Part shown: in pieces, positions 15,936-23,759 of the stretch | Layout: each line of letters opens with the position of its first letter | Numbering within the stretch: position 1 is the first letter of the stretch | Assembly: GCF_016679925.1 (NCBI RefSeq) | Contig: NZ_JAEQBW010000011.1 | Span: 62,001-126,000, forward strand | DNA: 64,000 nt | Reading direction: 5' to 3' | Source of the DNA: Marivirga aurantiaca | GTDB lineage: Bacteria; Bacteroidota; Bacteroidia; Cytophagales; Cyclobacteriaceae | Notes under the pieces: generated by a model | Database searches by the model: none | Seen by the model: the letters and a program-made list of their open reading frames with translations, nothing else | Told to the model about the DNA's origin: nothing | Position numbers and translations under genes: made by a program

Positions 15936-17240
15936 ATGATCTACCAAGTAAAAAAATTAATCTTCAGAGGCATGAGAAGGTTAGTGTCTGCCGCATATGC
16001 CTTTGGTTTCAGACACATTATCATTACAGGCTATCCGAAAGTGAAAAATGCCAAGCCTGCACTCTTTGTAGCCAACCATCAAAGTACTTTTATGGATGGT
16101 ATTCTCATGGGAATTACTGCTTATAAAGCCAATCCATATATATTGGTGCGTGCTGATATTTTTAAATCCAAATTTGCGAAGATTGCACTCGACCTGATAC
16201 GGCTGTTACCTATTTATAGAAAAAGAGATGGTCTGAGCAATGTTTCGCAAAATGATACTGTTTTTGAAAAATGTTTTCAGGTATTTGATCAAAAAGGAGT
16301 AGTAGCTTTATTCCCTGAGGGTAACCATGCCATTGAAAGAAGTTTAAGACCTCTACAAAAAGGAGCCGCAAGAATTGCCATAATGGCTGAAGAGAGAAAT
16401 GATTTTCAATTGGATTTGTCTATAATTCCTGTTGGCTTGCATTATGAAAACCATGCAGAACGCTGGCACGATGTCTACATTCATTATGGTGAACCATTTT
16501 CAGTACTGCCTTACAAGGAGATGTACAAAGAGAATCCTCAGAAAGCCTTTAAAGAGCTGACAGATCAAATAAGGGAAGGTATTGAAAAAGAGATACTGGA
16601 TATTAAATGGAAAGAAGAATACCCTCTTTTCGAGCAATTGAGGCAACTATTAAAACCTTATGCCCATGATTTGTCATCAAATGTGAAATCATTAGTCCAT
16701 GCAGAAAATGACTGTTTAGAGAAAATCAGATTACAATTAGTAGACAATGAGACTAAATTAATTTCTTTAAAGAAGAAGGTAATTGATTTTTTCCAGCAGG
16801 CAAGAAGCGTTGGCTTAACTGAAGATTTTCAAATAGTGAAACCAAACATATTGATTCTCATTATACAATTAGTGGGATTAATCCTGGGTTTCCCATTTTG
16901 GTTGATTGCTAAAACAATTAATGCGATTCCTGAATACATAATAGAAAATAAAATAATTAAAGGAGTGAAAGATCCTACCTGGCATATTTCTTTGCGTGTA
17001 GGTGTTTCCACTTTTCTTTACCCTATTTATTATGGCCTGCTGTGGATAATTTTAAGTTTGATTTTTGACTGGATAATTGGAGGATTGGTTGTCTTTTCTT
17101 TGCCACTATTTTCAGTTATTTATTATGAAGTAGAGTATCTGAGGAAAAAAATCAAAAATCATTACCTACTGTTTAGAAATAAGCAACTATTAAAACAAGA
17201 AAAAGAAATTGTTGATGAACTGAAATCTCTTATCAGGTAA
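15936..17240 (+). CDS. PlsC-type glycerolipid acyltransferase
   Basis: A 434-residue protein with an N-terminal PlsC acyltransferase domain (about 1-220). Motif I is NHQSTFMD (H48 and D54, an H-X5-D spacing as in some Bacteroidota acyltransferases, not the usual H-X4-D). Motif II/III is ALFPEGNHAIERSLRPLQKGAARIA, with FPEGN in place of FPEGT. The C-terminal half has a coiled stretch (ENDCLEKIRLQLVDNETKL) and at least three hydrophobic segments (about 300-325, 350-395). It should acylate glycerol-3-phosphate, lysophosphatidate or a related lipid in the inner membrane; the exact acceptor is not decidable. A single gene with its own -7 box. Confidence 0.87.
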   Translation: MIYQVKKLIFRGMRRLVSAAYAFGFRHIIITGYPKVKNAKPALFVANHQSTFMDGILMGITAYKANPYILVRADIFKSKFAKIALDLIRLLPIYRKRDGLSNVSQNDTVFEKCFQVFDQKGVVALFPEGNHAIERSLRPLQKGAARIAIMAEERNDFQLDLSIIPVGLHYENHAERWHDVYIHYGEPFSVLPYKEMYKENPQKAFKELTDQIREGIEKEILDIKWKEEYPLFEQLRQLLKPYAHDLSSNVKSLVHAENDCLEKIRLQLVDNETKLISLKKKVIDFFQQARSVGLTEDFQIVKPNILILIIQLVGLILGFPFWLIAKTINAIPEYIIENKIIKGVKDPTWHISLRVGVSTFLYPIYYGLLWIILSLIFDWIIGGLVVFSLPLFSVIYYEVEYLRKKIKNHYLLFRNKQLLKQEKEIVDELKSLIR

Positions 17241-17803
17241 GGCATATGCTTATTGATTGAGCCATAAGTGCTGATTGTAACTATTTTGTGGCCTTACTGA
17301 ATCGTAGCTTTTAACGGAAAAGTTTCGTGTCTTCACGAAACTTGGCGATCTATGAAATATTGGTGAGTAAAATGTATTGAACCTTTCCGCTGACTGCCCT
17401 GCTCGCCTTCGTACTGTGCCCTCACAGACGAGCGTTGGATTATTTGTTGTCAACCTCAATTATCTGTCATTAGTGATTGCCTTTCCAATCAGCAAGCAGA
17501 ATGTTTCGTGGAGACACGAACCTTGGCGATCTGTGGTGCTAATTGACAGACAAATGGAAGCAGCTCCTGTTAGATGATAAAGGTCGGAGAAAAGATGAAT
17601 GCCGTAAAGCTTAGCTTTACCGAACTCCCTCTCTATTGGAGTGGGCTTGGGGTGAGGCTAAAATGTAATCCCACAAAAGCAGCACTTAGGTCAGACCAAA
17701 GGTCAGTACCGGGCTTGGCCGGGATACAAAGCAGGTCCTAATATGCTTATTGCGGAGCCAATCGTGATTTAGGAAACTCAAACAAGAACCGGAGCAACAC
17801 TTT
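17241..17803. repeat. Non-coding repeat-rich intergenic region
   Basis: This 563-bp stretch has no convincing gene. A 33-bp unit occurs twice, at 17322-17353 and 17503-17535; both begin GTTTCGTG and end CTTGGCGATCT with an internal CACGAA that pairs with the TTCGTG start. A second direct repeat (ATATGCTTATTG followed by GAGCCA) lies near both ends, at 17244-17266 and 17741-17760. A 17-bp palindrome, GTAAAGCT-T-AGCTTTAC, is at 17604-17620. Together these suggest a relic of dispersed repeats. Open frames here have no recognisable protein character. Confidence 0.6.
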
Positions 17804-18706
17804 CTAGGAAGCAAACATTCTTTTCCCTGACCAATAGTATGCCATGGAAAGCCCTGCAAGAATATGCCAGATACCCCACCAACCAGCCACTATAGCCATC
17901 CCTCCAATTCCATCAAAGAAATTGAATATAAGTACCAGGCCTAGTCCTGAATTTTGTATGCCTGTCTCAATGGAAATAGCTTTTTGATCACTCAGTTCCA
18001 ACCCGAACAATTTCCCTATCCAAAACCCTGCTAAAAAGGCCAGGCCATTATGAAATAATACAATTACGAAAATAATATGAATGTACTCAATAAAATAATT
18101 AGCGTTTTTCATGAATGCTATCACTACAAAAATAGCAAAGAACAGAATTGAAGCAACATTAATCGGTTTCTTGATCCGGTTGGTCAAAGCAGGAAAATAA
18201 TGATTGAATAACAAACCAATTGCCACCGGGACTACTATTAAAATAATAATGGTATAGAACATATCCCATACATTGATGGAAATACTACTTTGCAGACTGG
18301 AAGTTTCGCTAAGAAAAGAAGCCCAAAAAGCAAAGCTCAGAGGAGTCATAAAAATGGCAGCTGAGGTAGTTAAAGCTGTTAGGCTTACTGAAAGAGCGGT
18401 GTTGGCCCCGGCTAACTTACTCACAAAATTACTCACATTGCCTCCCGGACAAACAGCTACCAGAACCATTCCAAGGGCAATGCTAGGCTGGGGATCAAAT
18501 AGAAATATGAGGACCATAGTAATTAAAGGAAGTACCAGCCATTGAGAAATCAACCCAACGGCAGAAGCCTTCGGGTTGTATATAACTCTCTTAAAATCTG
18601 CTAATTTTAGATCCAACGCCACCCCAAACATAATAAAGGCAAGCAGGAAGTTGAGCAATAACAAACCCTCTGCATTGAAATTCAATGTTACTTCATCCAC
18701 ATTCAT
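17804..18706 (-). CDS. Bile acid:sodium symporter family (BASS) transporter
   Basis: A 300-residue inner-membrane protein with about nine hydrophobic segments and BASS/SLC10 features: FIMFGVALDLKLADFKRV near the N terminus, LVAVCPGGNVSNFVSKLAGANTALSVSLTALTTSAAIF (the crossover region with the Na+-binding Asn/Ser residues), and EIGIQNSGLGLVL-like ETGIQNSGLGLVLIFNFF. It would import an organic anion with Na+; in bacteria substrates include pantoate and other organic acids, not only bile acids. The substrate here is unknown. It is divergent from the cytochrome b5 gene. Confidence 0.9.
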   Translation of the reverse strand: MNVDEVTLNFNAEGLLLLNFLLAFIMFGVALDLKLADFKRVIYNPKASAVGLISQWLVLPLITMVLIFLFDPQPSIALGMVLVAVCPGGNVSNFVSKLAGANTALSVSLTALTTSAAIFMTPLSFAFWASFLSETSSLQSSISINVWDMFYTIIILIVVPVAIGLLFNHYFPALTNRIKKPINVASILFFAIFVVIAFMKNANYFIEYIHIIFVIVLFHNGLAFLAGFWIGKLFGLELSDQKAISIETGIQNSGLGLVLIFNFFDGIGGMAIVAGWWGIWHILAGLSMAYYWSGKRMFAS

Positions 18707-18772
18707 CCGGCCAATATAAATAAATAAATTAGACAGAAATAAGGTTTATGCGTGCTTTCATGACAATGTTTA

Positions 18773-18780
18773 TAAATTTG
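18773..18780 (+). promoter_or_regulatory. -7 promoter box very close to the cytochrome b5 start
   Basis: TAAATTTG matches TANNTTTG exactly and ends 8 bp before the ATG at 18789. Transcription would start at or within a few bases of the start codon, implying a leaderless or near-leaderless mRNA. Confidence 0.4.
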
Positions 18781-18788
18781 TATGAAAT

Positions 18789-19034
18789 ATGCTAAAAAAT
18801 CAAGTATTCACTCTGCAACAACTGGCATTAAGAAATGGCCAGGACAAACCTGACATCTGGATTGCTTATAAAGGTATTATCTATGATGTTACTGATTCGA
18901 AATTATGGAGAAATGGGACACATTATGAACACTGGGCAGGCCAGGATTTAACTGCTGAATTGAAAGATGCGCCACATACGGAAAAAGTATTTGAAAGATT
19001 GACTGTAATAGGAAAGCTTAAAGTGCAGGATTAA
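18789..19034 (+). CDS. Small cytochrome b5-like haem-binding protein
   Basis: An 81-residue protein consisting of one cytochrome b5-like haem/steroid-binding domain: FTLQQLALRNGQDKPDIWIA then YKGIIYDVTDSKLWRNGTHY, EHWAGQDLTAELKDAPHTEK and VFERLTVIGKL. The pattern WIAYxGxIYDVT is diagnostic; the histidines in THYEHWAG and APHTEK are the candidate axial ligands. It has no signal peptide or membrane segment, so is probably cytoplasmic. Its electron partner is unknown. The 3' end overlaps the convergent Na/Pi transporter gene by 17 bp. Confidence 0.85.
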   Translation: MLKNQVFTLQQLALRNGQDKPDIWIAYKGIIYDVTDSKLWRNGTHYEHWAGQDLTAELKDAPHTEKVFERLTVIGKLKVQD

Positions 19035-20565
19035 CCTGAATAATCCTTTCCTCATAAATTAATGAATCATTCACAAACACCTCCTTCATCACTAAAATAT
19101 TTTTTTCCACATCTATTAAAAATTGAGTACTTGAACCACTGCCATCCTGTTTTACCATTTCATACAAATACAAAGAATCCAGCTTAGTTTCATTAAAGGA
19201 AAAATTTTTCGAAATGTTTTTCAAACAAATTTCATACTCTACACTTCCTACATATCCGGACAGGCAATCATTTATCTTCCCGACACGGAATGTCAATGTA
19301 TCAAAAATGATTCTTTTGTTTTTACGGCTAACTTCAAAAACTTTTGAAGGAGTATTTTTCACCTGTTCTTTAGTACTTAATTCATCATATACAAACCAAT
19401 GACTTAATGGATTGCCTTCTGTACTCTTAATAGTTACTTTTTTAAAATAGGAATTTTCAACTCCATCAGTTGAAATCCTGTAAGTTAATTCCCTATTGGT
19501 TTGACTTTCATTATTAAATGAAATCAGCAGAAAAGGGATAATAAAAAAAGTCAGGATAATATAAACAAATCCTGTAATCCGATAATTCATCGCCATTCTA
19601 CCGAATTCCTTGGCCACAATAACGGGCAGCTGTCTTAGCCAGGGAAAAGGAAGAAAGATTAAAACCCCTATCAGGTTAAAGAACAAATGAACCAGGGCAA
19701 TGCTTATTGCAGCCTCCGATTTAAATATTGCCGCTATCAGGGCTGTAATGGTAGTACCTATATTGGCTCCCAAAATAAAAGTAAAAGCCTGCTTTAAACT
19801 CACCTTGCTGGTGGCCACAAAAGGTACGATCACTGAAGTAGTAACTGAGCTGGATTGCACCCCTGCCGTAAGGAACAATCCCCAGAAGAATGATTTATAT
19901 GGCCCGCCAAAAAAATATCTTTTCAATATTTCTTTTGAGCCTCCGGTAATTGATCGGTATAAAAATTTGGAAAGTACTTTAATAGAAATCGCCAAAAAAG
20001 AGAAAGCAACTATTGCCAAAACCAAAGGATAGGGGAATAAGTCGCTTATAAAAGTAATAATAGGTTTAGTGAATACAGAATAGCTTAATTCTGTTTGCAA
20101 ATTAATAAAGGTTGTGCCCACCAAACGAGAGGAAAATCCTGTAGCTAAATTTGACAATAAACCATAGTAATATTCGAGAGGGAAAAGTATAATAACCACA
20201 AAAATGTTGAAGAAATCGTGCACAACCCCTGCAGAAATGGCCTTCCTAAACTCATTTCCTTTTGTAATGAAACTGAGCGACACTAATGTACTGGTAAGTG
20301 TAGTGCCAATATTGGCTCCCATGATCATTGGTATTGCTTCAGACAGACCTATTGAACCGGAAGCTACCACTGCCACAATCATGGCAGTACTTGTGCTACT
20401 ACTTTGAATCACTGCGGTAATTAGTAACCCAATAAACAGCCCTATAAATGGATTGGAGGTCAATGTTAGGATAGAATCAACTATATCCCGGTTAAGCAAT
20501 TTGAACGAGTGGCCTATAAAATCAATTGAAAATAAGAATAAAAATATAGATAGAAATATCAGCAA
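19018..20565 (-). CDS. Na+/phosphate cotransporter family (NptA/PNaS) protein
   Basis: A 515-residue inner-membrane protein with the two inverted repeats of the Na/Pi-II family: LLITAVIQSSSTSTAMIVAVVASG with PMIMGANIGTTLTSTLVSLS, and LFLTAGVQSSSVTTSVIVPFVATS with AFTFILGANIGTTITALIAA. QSSS and GANIGTT are the family transport motifs. The C-terminal 130 residues are soluble, and no PhoU domain is seen. It would import phosphate with Na+. The start is uncertain: no ATG exists near the N terminus. TTG at 20565 is used here, but the frame stays open for another 22 codons with plausible charged residues. It overlaps the convergent cytochrome b5 gene. Confidence 0.88.
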   Translation of the reverse strand: MLIFLSIFLFLFSIDFIGHSFKLLNRDIVDSILTLTSNPFIGLFIGLLITAVIQSSSTSTAMIVAVVASGSIGLSEAIPMIMGANIGTTLTSTLVSLSFITKGNEFRKAISAGVVHDFFNIFVVIILFPLEYYYGLLSNLATGFSSRLVGTTFINLQTELSYSVFTKPIITFISDLFPYPLVLAIVAFSFLAISIKVLSKFLYRSITGGSKEILKRYFFGGPYKSFFWGLFLTAGVQSSSVTTSVIVPFVATSKVSLKQAFTFILGANIGTTITALIAAIFKSEAAISIALVHLFFNLIGVLIFLPFPWLRQLPVIVAKEFGRMAMNYRITGFVYIILTFFIIPFLLISFNNESQTNRELTYRISTDGVENSYFKKVTIKSTEGNPLSHWFVYDELSTKEQVKNTPSKVFEVSRKNKRIIFDTLTFRVGKINDCLSGYVGSVEYEICLKNISKNFSFNETKLDSLYLYEMVKQDGSGSSTQFLIDVEKNILVMKEVFVNDSLIYEERIIQVNPAL

Positions 20566-20874
20566 AGACCGCTTGAGAATCTTAAGTCGATTATTTTCAA
20601 TATTTCCTTTTAATGTATCGATTATTTTATAGCGCTAAATGAAAACACAAAATTACTTTAAACTTCTCAAGAACTATACTTTTAAACGTGAAGCAATTGT
20701 TAAGAATTTTTAAGATGCTGAATTCATTTTAAGTTAACATTCAGGCTTCTTTGCACAAACGTATGAACATTTTCCGGATTTTATAGAATTAGTAAACGAA
20801 AGCTTAATAATTACTTAACCTCTTTTTGCTAAAGGTATCACTAGCTTTATGAGCAAAAATAATCCAATAGGGGG
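20566..20874. other. Intergenic region between two divergent phosphate transporters
   Basis: About 309 bp with no gene. It should hold both divergent promoters; I found no clear TANNTTTG box and no obvious direct-repeat operator of Pho-box type. Part of the left side may be coding if the Na/Pi transporter uses a rare upstream start. Confidence 0.5.
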
Positions 20875-22017
20875 ATGAGTAAAAACACATTCGAAAAATA
20901 CAACAGAAACAGATTATCTGAAATTGCTTACTTTCTTTTTGAACTGGCCCGGAAAGAAAAAACATTTCTTATACTAATTGTTGTTCTAACTTTTCTGTGT
21001 GGTATAGTTACTCCTTATCCTCAAATAGCCATGTGGCTAGGGTTTTGTATGGCCGCATATTCTGCCATTGCCAACGATAGCATTCAAACTATCGGAACTT
21101 TTATAGCCTCTAACAGCAAGAAAAAATGGTGGATTTTGTGGCTGTACATAGGTATTATATTTCTTGCAACAGTTTTTTATAGCTGGTATGTTTTTGATGG
21201 GGATGTAAGTCATCAAAGATTAGCTTCTAAAGGATTTGATGTCGCTCCCTCTTCATTTAGTTTCCTTCAGTTGGCTGCTCCTATTCTGCTGTTAATTCTT
21301 ACCAGACTCCGGATGCCGGTTTCTACCTCAGTGCTACTGCTTAGTGCTTTTTCAACTCAGGCTGATTCCATAGTCAAAGTGCTTACAAAAAGCTTTTCAG
21401 GTTACATAATTGCTTTTATATCCGCCATACTTATCTGGTTTTTGGTTTCAAAATATGTTTCCCGGTACTTTAAAGGAAGTAAACCTTCCAAATGGTGGAT
21501 GCCTTTGCAATGGATAACAAGCGGAGCATTATGGTCGATCTGGATTTCACAAGATGCTGCAAATATTGCTGTTTACCTGCCAAGAAGCTTAAGTGCCTGG
21601 CAATTTGTAGCTTTTTCCGGGTTTATTTTCATTGGTCTGGGCGTATTGTTCTATTTGAAAGGAGATAAAATACAAGGCATTGTAAACGAAAAATCCGGTG
21701 TTACCGATGTCCGGGCGGCTACGCTTGTAGATCTTATTTATGCCCTACTTCTTTACTATTTTAAAGTAATCAGTACTATTCCCATTAGTACAACCTGGGT
21801 TTTCATAGGCTTACTGGGTGGTAGGGAATTGGTCATTGCACTAAGCAAAAGAAGAAAAAGTAAACGATCTAAAAGTATTAAAAAAGCAACTAAGCTTTTA
21901 AGAAGAGATGTACTTTACGCCAGCATTGGACTGGTGCTATCTATCATGCTGGCCCTTGCCATTAATGATGATGTAAGAATTGAGCTAATAAATGAGTTGA
22001 GGATGCTATTTGAATAA
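20875..22017 (+). CDS. PiT-like inorganic phosphate transporter
   Basis: A 380-residue inner-membrane protein with about ten hydrophobic segments. Two half-signatures of the PiT/PHO4 family are visible: AYSAIANDSIQTIGTFIASN (residues 61-80) and WISQDAANIAVYLPRSL (about 222-238). Late in the protein come IPISTTWVFIGLLGGRELV and, earlier, LRMPVSTSVLLLSAFSTQADSI, both of the PVSTT type. PiT proteins are low-affinity phosphate/metal-phosphate symporters. The match is diverged, so the substrate could differ. It is divergent from the unrelated Na/Pi cotransporter gene. Confidence 0.75.
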   Translation: MSKNTFEKYNRNRLSEIAYFLFELARKEKTFLILIVVLTFLCGIVTPYPQIAMWLGFCMAAYSAIANDSIQTIGTFIASNSKKKWWILWLYIGIIFLATVFYSWYVFDGDVSHQRLASKGFDVAPSSFSFLQLAAPILLLILTRLRMPVSTSVLLLSAFSTQADSIVKVLTKSFSGYIIAFISAILIWFLVSKYVSRYFKGSKPSKWWMPLQWITSGALWSIWISQDAANIAVYLPRSLSAWQFVAFSGFIFIGLGVLFYLKGDKIQGIVNEKSGVTDVRAATLVDLIYALLLYYFKVISTIPISTTWVFIGLLGGRELVIALSKRRKSKRSKSIKKATKLLRRDVLYASIGLVLSIMLALAINDDVRIELINELRMLFE

Positions 22018-22054
22018 ATAAAAAAACAGTCTTCCTCTTCTTCCTGAAATATCA

Positions 22055-23245
22055 TCAGGCTTTGAGCTCCTGAATAGCCAGCCAGCTCATTAATCCCATA
22101 CCTGTTTCCAGGGCAGCACTATCAATATCAAAAGTAGGGGTATGAACAGAGGAAGTAATCCCTTTTTCTTCATTTCTTACTCCTAATCTATAAAAACACG
22201 CATCTATTTCCTGGGAATAGTAGGCAAAATCTTCAGCAGCAAGCCACAAATCCAAATCCACTACATTTTCTTCCCCTAAAAATTTAACTGCATTTTCCCT
22301 GGTTCGCTCGGTTAATTTGGGTTCATTTACTAAAAATGGATACCCTTTACGGATTTCAAATTCACATTTAGCCCCCATACTTTCAGCCATACCTTCAGCC
22401 ATTTTCTTCATCTTTTGATGGGCTGAAGCTCGCCATTCTTCATTCAAAGTACGGAATGTTCCTTCTATATAAACTTCATTAGGAATCACATTGGTGGCAC
22501 CTTCTGCAATCACTTTACCGAAAGACAATACCGATGGTATTTTAGGGCTGGCATGCCTGCTTACAATTTGCTGCAATGCTACCAATATATGTGCTGAAAT
22601 GATAACCGGATCTACATTCATTTCCGGCATGGCACCATGTCCACCTTTACCAATCACTTTCACATATAATTCATCTGCACTGGCCATATACATTCCGCTC
22701 CTAAAACCAACTTTTCCTACGGGGATCAAAGGCATTACATGCTGGCCGAGAATATTATTCACTTCAGGATTTTTCAAAACGCCTTCTTTAATCATTATTG
22801 AAGCTCCTCCGGGGAATTTCTCCTCAGCAGGTTGAAAAATCAACTTAAATGTCCCTTCAAATTGATCTTTAAGTTCATTTAAAATCTTGGCAGTACCCAA
22901 CATAGATGAAGTATGGACATCATGACCACAAGCATGCATCACACCAATGTTGGTACTTTTATAAGGTACATCATTTTGCTCTGTAATAGGCAAGGCATCT
23001 ATATCTGCTCTTAATGCTGTTACTTTTTTATCAGGGTTTTTCCCCTTAATGAGAACTACAATACCGTTGTCAGCCACTCCTGTTTGATGGGGTATTCCCC
23101 AATCATTCAGTTTCTTTGAAATAAATTTGGAAGTTTCGTGTTCCTGAAAAGAAAGCTCAGGATGTGCATGCAAATGCTCTCTTGTTGCTTTTATTTCTTC
23201 AAAATGGGCCTTTGCCAACGATTTGATGCGTTCTTTTAAATCCAT
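22055..23245 (-). CDS. M20-family amidohydrolase
   Basis: A 396-residue cytoplasmic metallohydrolase of the M20D subfamily (hippurate/IAA-amino-acid hydrolase-like). Metal-site motifs are ALRADIDALPITE (with the conserved Asp), GVMHACGHDVHTSSML (Cys/His metal ligands), IFQPAEEKFPGGASIMI (the Glu pair) and LAAEDFAYYSQEIDACFYRLG near the C terminus. The dimerisation domain lies between (YMASADELYVKVIGKGGHGAMPE). It hydrolyses an N-acyl amino acid or similar amide; the substrate is unresolved. It lies one base after the SPOR lipoprotein gene stop in the same leftward series. Confidence 0.9.
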   Translation of the reverse strand: MDLKERIKSLAKAHFEEIKATREHLHAHPELSFQEHETSKFISKKLNDWGIPHQTGVADNGIVVLIKGKNPDKKVTALRADIDALPITEQNDVPYKSTNIGVMHACGHDVHTSSMLGTAKILNELKDQFEGTFKLIFQPAEEKFPGGASIMIKEGVLKNPEVNNILGQHVMPLIPVGKVGFRSGMYMASADELYVKVIGKGGHGAMPEMNVDPVIISAHILVALQQIVSRHASPKIPSVLSFGKVIAEGATNVIPNEVYIEGTFRTLNEEWRASAHQKMKKMAEGMAESMGAKCEFEIRKGYPFLVNEPKLTERTRENAVKFLGEENVVDLDLWLAAEDFAYYSQEIDACFYRLGVRNEEKGITSSVHTPTFDIDSAALETGMGLMSWLAIQELKA

Positions 23246-23246
23246 A

Positions 23247-23759
23247 TCAATTCACTCTTATTCTCGTGGGCACCGAAATAGCCCCTGGGAATTCCGGCTT
23301 CAATTTGAGCAAAGTCCTTTGTACCTCCAGCCTTTCTGTAAAACTACCAACCCTTACCTTATAGACAGGCTGCTGATACTCTACTGTTGTTTTAATTTCG
23401 GGTAACAAATTCATAGCTGTGTCTCTGGCTGCATAAGCATCAGAACTACTGCTTCCACTATAAATCTGGATGGCATAACCATTCACATATTTTGTTTCAG
23501 CATTATTCTCTGCTAATATTTCCAATTTCTCATTAATAGTAGATGTCACGTCATTTTCAGGAGATATGTTTTCCTTTGTTTCCCGAAATTGATTCGACAA
23601 TTCACTTTCATCCATATTTATGGTGTCTACTTCAGGTCGGAATTCGCTTAAATCATCCGAGAAGCTTTTGCTTGCCGTGGAAGTTTTTGAGGTGGTTGCG
23701 CAGGCAGATACCACAATGACCAACATTACGAGCCCTATAAAATTTCTTAACTTATCCAT
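23247..23759 (-). CDS. SPOR-domain lipoprotein
   Basis: A 170-residue protein with a lipoprotein signal: MDKLRNFIGLVMLVIVVSAC, with Cys20 in the lipobox VSAC. A C-terminal SPOR domain follows (YVNGYAIQIYSGSSSSDAYA then an RDTAMNLLP helix, YKVRVGSFTERLEVQRTLLKLKPEFPGAISVP). SPOR domains bind denuded glycan in septal peptidoglycan, so the protein probably sits at the cell envelope near division sites. Its start overlaps the end of secA by 8 bp, which implies co-transcription. Confidence 0.9.
   Translation of the reverse strand: MDKLRNFIGLVMLVIVVSACATTSKTSTASKSFSDDLSEFRPEVDTINMDESELSNQFRETKENISPENDVTSTINEKLEILAENNAETKYVNGYAIQIYSGSSSSDAYAARDTAMNLLPEIKTTVEYQQPVYKVRVGSFTERLEVQRTLLKLKPEFPGAISVPTRIRVN

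Noticed and set aside
17377-17577. Open frame of about 66 codons in the repeat-rich gap
   Set aside because: It spans the duplicated 33-bp unit, has no family resemblance and no promoter or leader; an antiparallel frame of similar length also exists, as expected by chance.
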